Below, one piece after another: positions 34,651-38,744 of a stretch of 38,744 nt of DNA; the first letter of the stretch is position 1; each line of letters opens with the position of its first letter. Under the pieces are notes generated by a model. It worked only from the letters and a program-made list of their open reading frames with translations. It did not search any database and had not been told where the DNA came from. Source of the DNA: Mycobacterium asiaticum (GTDB lineage Bacteria > Actinomycetota > Actinomycetes > Mycobacteriales > Mycobacteriaceae); assembly GCF_001673315.1 (NCBI RefSeq), contig NZ_LZLQ01000032.1, forward strand, positions 1-38,744, in the 5' to 3' direction. The translations under genes were made by a program, and so were the position numbers.

Positions 34651-34660
34651 CGGTCACCCC

Positions 34661-35128
34661 TCACGAGATGTTCGGGTTGAAGGTCACGATGACGTAGGTC
34701 CCCAATACCAGCGTGAAACCCATCGACAACAGCAGGATGCTGTTGAGCCAGAACCGGGTGACGTCCTTGCGGCTGTAGTCGTCGATGATGTTGCGCAACC
34801 CGTTCCCGCCGTGCAATTGCGCGAGCCACAGCAGCGCCAGATCCCAGAATTGCCAGAACGGCGAGGCCCAGCGTTGCGCGACGAAGTTGAAATCGATGCG
34901 GTAAACGCCGTCGTCCCACATCAGCATGATGAACAGGTGCCCGATCGCCAGAAATACCAGTGCGATTCCGGAGAAACGCATGAACAGCCAGGCGAATTTC
35001 TCGAAATTGGGGATGCCGGCCCGGCGCCGCGGCGACCGCGGATTGTCCAGGCTGGCGGGCCGGTCGTAGCTGCGTTGCCGAACGGGCGCCGTTTGCCCGG
35101 GCCCGAGTTGCAGGTCGTTGGTGCTCAT
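34661..35128 (-). CDS. sdhD: Succinate dehydrogenase membrane anchor SdhD
   Basis: 155 residues from ATG at 35128, which overlaps the sdhC stop (ATGA). A hydrophilic N-terminus of about 55 residues is followed by three transmembrane segments (FMRFSGIALVFLAIGHLFIML, WDLALLWLAQLHGG and LLLSMGFTLVLGTYVIV, cited in parts). The His residues in the first and second segments are candidates for heme ligation. Together with SdhC it forms the quinone site. Confidence 0.93.
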   Translation of the reverse strand: MSTNDLQLGPGQTAPVRQRSYDRPASLDNPRSPRRRAGIPNFEKFAWLFMRFSGIALVFLAIGHLFIMLMWDDGVYRIDFNFVAQRWASPFWQFWDLALLWLAQLHGGNGLRNIIDDYSRKDVTRFWLNSILLLSMGFTLVLGTYVIVTFNPNIS

Positions 35129-35562
35129 TGCAGGTGCTCCCAGGCGTGGATGCCGATGACGACGCCGGCCATCACCAGCGGGACCAGGAAGGTGACCGCC
35201 ACGATCCACAGCATGGTGCGCTGGTGGCGCGGACCTTCCGACCAGAAGTCGATCAGGATCACCCGAATGCCGTTAAGCGCGTGGAAGAGCACCGCGGCCA
35301 CCAGACCGTATTCCATCAGGCCGACGATCGGGGTCTTGTAGGTGGACAGCACCTCGTTGTAGGTCTGCGGGCTCACCCGCAGCACGGCCGCGTCCAGGAC
35401 GTGGACGAACAGGAAGAAGAAAATGGTGGCGCCACTGATGCGATGCAGCACCCACGCCCACATCCCGGGGTCGCCGCGGTACAGGGTTCGGGGTGGCCGC
35501 CGCTTGCGTAGCGTCGATGTCGGCGTTGCCGGATCGGCGGTTGTCGGTCGGGTATTCACCAT
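35125..35562 (-). CDS. sdhC: Succinate dehydrogenase cytochrome b556 subunit SdhC
   Basis: 145 residues from ATG at 35562, chosen because GGGAGG is 8-9 bases upstream; a GTG at 35568 is too close to it. Three transmembrane segments. RPPRTLYRGDPGMWAWVLHRISG leads into the first segment (seen as YRGDPGMWAWVLHRISG), with the heme-ligand candidate His in LFVHVLDAAV and LFHALNGIRVILIDF in the second. First gene of sdhCDAB; divergent from cdd across 163 bp that hold an IdeR-like box. Confidence 0.93.
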   Translation of the reverse strand: MVNTRPTTADPATPTSTLRKRRPPRTLYRGDPGMWAWVLHRISGATIFFFLFVHVLDAAVLRVSPQTYNEVLSTYKTPIVGLMEYGLVAAVLFHALNGIRVILIDFWSEGPRHQRTMLWIVAVTFLVPLVMAGVVIGIHAWEHLQ

Positions 35563-35673
35563 TTTCACCGCCTCCCAAAACCGTCAGCTACCAGGTCTAG
35601 CCGGGCAACCGAGCTTAACTTGAGCAACGAGCCTGCGGTACCAGACAGTCCCATCCAAAATGTGTGTCGTAGC

Positions 35674-35692
35674 ACAGGTTAGGGTGACCTAG
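35674..35692. promoter_or_regulatory. IdeR/DtxR-like box between sdhC and cdd
   Basis: ACAGGTTAGGGTGACCTAG matches the IdeR consensus TTAGGTTAGGCTAACCTAA at 14 of 19 positions, including both AGGT/ACCT arms. It lies 34 bp before cdd and about 112 bp before sdhC. Binding is not shown; five mismatches is at the limit of known sites. Confidence 0.4.
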
Positions 35693-35725
35693 CTCATTCA
35701 GGCTAGCGGTGAGCGGAGGTGTCAG

Positions 35726-36127
35726 ATGTTGGAATTGAATTGGAATACGCTGCGAGACAGGGCAATTCAGGCCTCATCCGGAGCTTATTCGCCGTATTCG
35801 CGGTTCCCGGTTGGGGCTGCGGCTTTGGTCGACGATGGCCGCATTGTCACGGGGTGCAATGTGGAGAATGTCTCATATGGCCTCGGTCTCTGTGCCGAAT
35901 GCGGTGTGGTCTGTGCGCTGCATTCCAGCGGCGGCGGCCGACTGCTCGCGCTGACGTGTGTCGACGGTGCCGGGTCGTTGCTGATGCCGTGCGGACGCTG
36001 CCGTCAATTGCTGCTCGAACACGGCGGCGCCGAGTTACTGATCGACCATCCGGGTGGACCTCGAGCACTCGGTGAGCTGCTGCCGGACGCCTTCGGCCCC
36101 GAAGACCTGAACCGGGAACGCCCTTGA
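35726..36127 (+). CDS. cdd: Cytidine deaminase
   Basis: 133 residues, the small tetrameric class. Deaminates cytidine and deoxycytidine to uridine and deoxyuridine. Zinc ligands C56, C89 and C92, with the catalytic Glu58 in LCAECG and MPCGRCRQ; FPVGAAAL and GCNVENVSYG are the substrate-binding segments. GGAGG lies seven bases before ATG. The stop overlaps the deoA start (TTGA), so cdd-deoA are coupled. Confidence 0.97.
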   Translation: MLELNWNTLRDRAIQASSGAYSPYSRFPVGAAALVDDGRIVTGCNVENVSYGLGLCAECGVVCALHSSGGGRLLALTCVDGAGSLLMPCGRCRQLLLEHGGAELLIDHPGGPRALGELLPDAFGPEDLNRERP

Positions 36128-37410
36128 CGGGCATCGCATTCGACGCACCCACGGTCATCCGCACCAAGCGCGACGGGGGGCGGTTGTCCGATGCCGCCAT
36201 CGACTGGGTCATCGAGGCATACACCGACGGCCGCGTCGCCCCCGAGCAGATGTCGGCACTGCTGATGGCGATCTTTCTGCGCGGCATGGACCGCGGCGAA
36301 ACCGCCCGCTGGACCGCGGCGATGCTCGCGTCCGGGCCGCGAATGGATTTCAGCGACCTCGGGCTTCGCACCGTGGATAAACACTCCACCGGCGGAGTCG
36401 GTGACAAGATCACGCTTCCGTTGGTGCCTGTCGTCATGGCATGCGGCGCCGCGGTACCGCAGGCCGCCGGGCGCGGGCTCGGGCATACCGGCGGCACGCT
36501 GGATAAGCTGGAATCCATTGCCGGGTTCACCGCGGAACTGACCAACCAGCGGTTGCGCGAACAACTGCGTGACGTCGGGGCGGCCATCTTCGCTGCCGGA
36601 GAACTCGCGCCGGCCGACGCCAAGCTGTACGCACTGCGTGACGTGACCGGCACCGTCGAATCGCTGCCCCTGATCGCCAGTTCGATCATGAGCAAAAAGC
36701 TGGCCGAAGGCGCCGGGGCCCTGGCGCTGGACGTCAAGGTGGGTTCCGGGGCGTTCCTGAAATCCGAGGCGGAATCCCGCGACTTGGCGCACACCATGGT
36801 CGAATTGGGCATCGCGCACGGAGTGCCCACCCGCGCACTGCTCACCGACATGGCTCAACCGCTGGGTGCGACCGTCGGGAACTCGCTGGAAGTGGAGGAG
36901 ACACTGGACGTGCTGGCTGGAGGTGGCCCGCCCGACGTCGTCGAGCTGACCTTGCGATTGGCCGTCGAGATGCTCGAGCTCGCCGGCATCGACGACGGCG
37001 ACCCCGCGCAGACGCTGCGCGACGGCACCGCGATGGACCGGTTCCGCCGGCTGGTGGCTGCCCAGGGCGGTGATCTGTCCGAACCGTTGCCGATTGGCCG
37101 GCATTCGGAAACCGTCACGGCCGCCCGTAGCGGAGTACTGGGCGACATCGACGCGATGGCAGTGGGGTTGGCGGCATGGCGGCTCGGGGCGGGCAGATCC
37201 CGCCCGGGCGCGCGGGTTCAGCACGGCGCGGGCGTGCGCATCCACCGCCGTCCCGGTGAGCCGGTGGCGGCGGGCGAGGTGCTCTTCACGCTGTACACCG
37301 ATACGCCGGAGCGCTTCGGTCCGGCGCTTGCTGAGCTTGACGGCGCGTTCGGCGTAGGTGACGAGACACCGGCACGTCGGCCACTGATAATGGGCGAGAT
37401 AACTCGGTAG
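36124..37410 (+). CDS. deoA: Thymidine phosphorylase
   Basis: 428 residues from TTG at 36124, which overlaps the cdd stop. Splits thymidine or deoxyuridine with phosphate to the base and deoxyribose-1-phosphate. Seen: the phosphate loop DKHSTGGVGDK (about 85-95), GRGLGHTGGTLDKLES, YALRDVTGTVESLPLIASSIMSKK (seen as LRDVTGTVES and SSIMSKK) with the Arg/Ser/Lys of the pyrimidine site, and KVGSGAF. With cdd and add it forms a nucleoside-salvage cluster as in Rv3313c-Rv3315c. Confidence 0.97.
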   Translation: MTGIAFDAPTVIRTKRDGGRLSDAAIDWVIEAYTDGRVAPEQMSALLMAIFLRGMDRGETARWTAAMLASGPRMDFSDLGLRTVDKHSTGGVGDKITLPLVPVVMACGAAVPQAAGRGLGHTGGTLDKLESIAGFTAELTNQRLREQLRDVGAAIFAAGELAPADAKLYALRDVTGTVESLPLIASSIMSKKLAEGAGALALDVKVGSGAFLKSEAESRDLAHTMVELGIAHGVPTRALLTDMAQPLGATVGNSLEVEETLDVLAGGGPPDVVELTLRLAVEMLELAGIDDGDPAQTLRDGTAMDRFRRLVAAQGGDLSEPLPIGRHSETVTAARSGVLGDIDAMAVGLAAWRLGAGRSRPGARVQHGAGVRIHRRPGEPVAAGEVLFTLYTDTPERFGPALAELDGAFGVGDETPARRPLIMGEITR

Positions 37411-37434
37411 TTCCTGAAGACCTCGGGCAGCAGC

Positions 37435-37581
37435 ATGTTTCGTGTTCAAATGGGGCCGGCCATGCAGACTTCGTTCGGATTGACGCTCACGGGTGACTTG
37501 GGCAAACCGTTGCTCATTGGTCGGTTACTGGACACCGACCCGTCGTCGGCAGCGGCACAATGGCGGACATACAACAAATAG
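37435..37581 (+). CDS. Possible small ORF between deoA and add
   Basis: 48 codons from ATG at 37435 (also ATG at 37450 and 37462) to TAG at 37579-37581, giving a soluble peptide ending AAAQWRTYNK. There is no clear ribosome site and no recognised family. It is listed because the 222-bp gap has no other gene; it may well be non-coding. Confidence 0.2.
   Translation: MFRVQMGPAMQTSFGLTLTGDLGKPLLIGRLLDTDPSSAAAQWRTYNK
37519..37540. terminator. Inverted repeat downstream of deoA
   Basis: GGTCGGT-N8-ACCGACC, a perfect 7-bp stem with an 8-base loop, 110 bp after deoA and 92 bp before add. There is no U-tract. It may be a terminator, attenuator or operator. Confidence 0.35.
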
Positions 37582-37632
37582 GTGGATCTGAGAAGAACTC
37601 TCGCCGTCCCTGCTCAGCGATTGGAGCACGCG

Positions 37633-38721
37633 ATGACAAGTGCATTAAGTCTGGAGAATATTCGCAAGGCGCCGAAGGCACTGCTGCACGATCACCTCGA
37701 TGGCGGTCTGCGCCCGGCTACCGTGCTCGAGATTGCCGAGGAAGTCGGCTATGACGGGCTGCCGGCCACGGATACCGATGCGCTGGCGACGTGGTTCCGC
37801 ACCCGTTCGCACAGCGGTTCGCTAGAGCGCTACCTCGAGCCGTTTTCGCATACGGTGGCGGTGATGCAGACTCCCGACGCGCTGTACCGCGTCGCGTATG
37901 AGTGCGTGGAAGATCTGGCCGCCGACGCGGTAATTTACGCCGAGGTCCGCTTCGCCCCCGAGTTGCATATCGACCGCGGTCTGTCGTTCGACGAAGTCGT
38001 CGACGCGGTGTTGGCCGGTTTCGTCGCAGGAGAGAAAGCCTGCGCGGTGGACGGTCGGACAATCAAGGTTCGCTGCCTGGTCACCGCGATGCGGCATGCT
38101 GCGCTGTCGCGGGAGATTGCCGAGTTGGCGATCCGGTTTCGAGACAGGGGAGTAGTCGGATTCGACATCGCCGGCGCCGAGGCGGGTCATCCGCCCACCC
38201 GTCACCTGGACGCCTTCGAGTACATGCGAGACAACAACGCGCGCTTCACAATTCATGCGGGGGAAGCATTCGGCTTGCCGTCCATCCATGAGGCGATCGC
38301 GTTCTGCGGTGCCGACCGGCTCGGACACGGGGTGCGCATCGTCGACGACATCGACGTCGCAGACGACGGCTCGCTGGCATTGGGCAGGCTGGCATCGATC
38401 CTGCGGGACAAGCGAATTCCGCTGGAGCTGTGTCCCAGCTCGAATGTGCAGACCGGCGCGGTAGCCAGCATCGCCGATCACCCATTTGATCTGTTGGCCC
38501 GGGCGCGTTTCCGGGTGACCGTCAACACCGACAACCGGTTGATAAGCGACACCACGATGAGCGAGGAGATGCAGCGTCTGGTGCAGGCTTTCGGCTACGG
38601 CTGGAGCGATCTGCAACGGTTCACCATCAATGCGATGAAGTCGGCATTCATTCCGTTCGATGAGCGGTTGGCCATCATTGACGAGGTGATCAAACCGCGC
38701 TACGCGGTGCTGATCGGCTGA
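37633..38721 (+). CDS. add: Adenosine deaminase
   Basis: 362 residues from ATG at 37633, with GGAG eight bases upstream; a longer GTG-started frame from 37582 is less likely. Deaminates adenosine and deoxyadenosine. Zinc and catalytic residues are in place: H19-x-H21 (LLHDHLDGG), HAGE with His208 and Glu211, His232 (LGHG), and Asp300 in [10 protein letters not shown], where most bacteria have [14 protein letters not shown] is also seen. Last gene of the salvage cluster; the window ends 23 bp after its stop. Confidence 0.97.
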   Translation: MTSALSLENIRKAPKALLHDHLDGGLRPATVLEIAEEVGYDGLPATDTDALATWFRTRSHSGSLERYLEPFSHTVAVMQTPDALYRVAYECVEDLAADAVIYAEVRFAPELHIDRGLSFDEVVDAVLAGFVAGEKACAVDGRTIKVRCLVTAMRHAALSREIAELAIRFRDRGVVGFDIAGAEAGHPPTRHLDAFEYMRDNNARFTIHAGEAFGLPSIHEAIAFCGADRLGHGVRIVDDIDVADDGSLALGRLASILRDKRIPLELCPSSNVQTGAVASIADHPFDLLARARFRVTVNTDNRLISDTTMSEEMQRLVQAFGYGWSDLQRFTINAMKSAFIPFDERLAIIDEVIKPRYAVLIG

Positions 38722-38744
38722 GCGGGCTCGCCCGCGATTCGCAA

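Noticed and set aside
37582..37632. GTG-started extension of adenosine deaminase
   Set aside because: The 17 extra residues lack family similarity and the ATG at 37633 has a proper GGAG site.

Overview
The window is a high-GC actinobacterial chromosome segment that can be assigned to Mycobacterium, most likely a slow grower. The reasons are a PPE-MPTR gene at the left edge, a PE-domain hydrolase, two FHA-ABC proteins of the Rv1747 type, a SAM-IV riboswitch that looks almost identical to the known mycobacterial one, and gene neighbourhoods that follow M. tuberculosis Rv3313c-Rv3359 in inverted order (synteny is from memory, not from a search). No tRNA, rRNA, CRISPR array or intact insertion sequence was seen.

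Layout, left to right. (1) 1-1428: C-terminal part of a PPE-MPTR protein. (2) 1492-7876, minus strand: an Old-Yellow-Enzyme-type oxidoreductase followed by two tandem FHA-FHA-ABC exporters, probably one operon. (3) 7933-9520: folD with a coupled small membrane protein, then a convergent secreted DUF732 protein. (4) 9767-12219: an exported berberine-bridge-type FAD oxidoreductase and a coupled pair of AhpD/CMD-like genes. (5) 12224-15703, minus: metY-metX-methyltransferase behind a SAM-IV riboswitch. (6) 15745-18843: alpha/beta hydrolase, trpS (with a perfect 30-bp tandem duplication upstream) and a YihY-type membrane protein. (7) 18840-23233, minus: dacB1, a PH-like protein, sugI, nagA and a Gdx/SugE-type exporter in one tightly coupled operon. 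(8) 23302-26188: a MerR regulator and a VIT/VWA protein behind a perfect double operator, followed by a 20-bp tandem repeat array. (9) 26406-30676: class III aminotransferase, the ECF41 sigma factor SigJ, a PE-domain serine hydrolase and a carboxymuconolactone-decarboxylase-like (CMD) gene. (10) 30746-32060: a condensation-domain-like fragment and an SCO6745-family protein. (11) 32072-35562, minus: sdhCDAB. (12) 35726-38721: cdd-deoA-add pyrimidine/purine nucleoside salvage.

Ways the genes appear to work together. SigJ (ECF41) lies next to a CMD gene that carries an exact match to the ECF41 promoter motif, TGTCACA-N16-CGTC, ending 8 bases before its ATG. This predicts a SigJ to CMD/PE-hydrolase circuit, and a weaker version of the motif precedes the second CMD/AhpD pair at 11336. 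The tandem FHA-ABC copies show complementary changes: the downstream copy has lost the phosphothreonine-binding residues of FHA-1 but keeps a Thr-rich linker, whereas the upstream copy keeps the FHA-1 pocket but has almost no Thr in its linker. This suggests a heteromeric exporter in which one subunit reads the phosphorylation state of the other. Wall turnover and amino-sugar handling (dacB1, sugI, nagA) are linked by overlapping start/stop codons to a guanidinium-type exporter. Methionine synthesis is placed under SAM feedback control.
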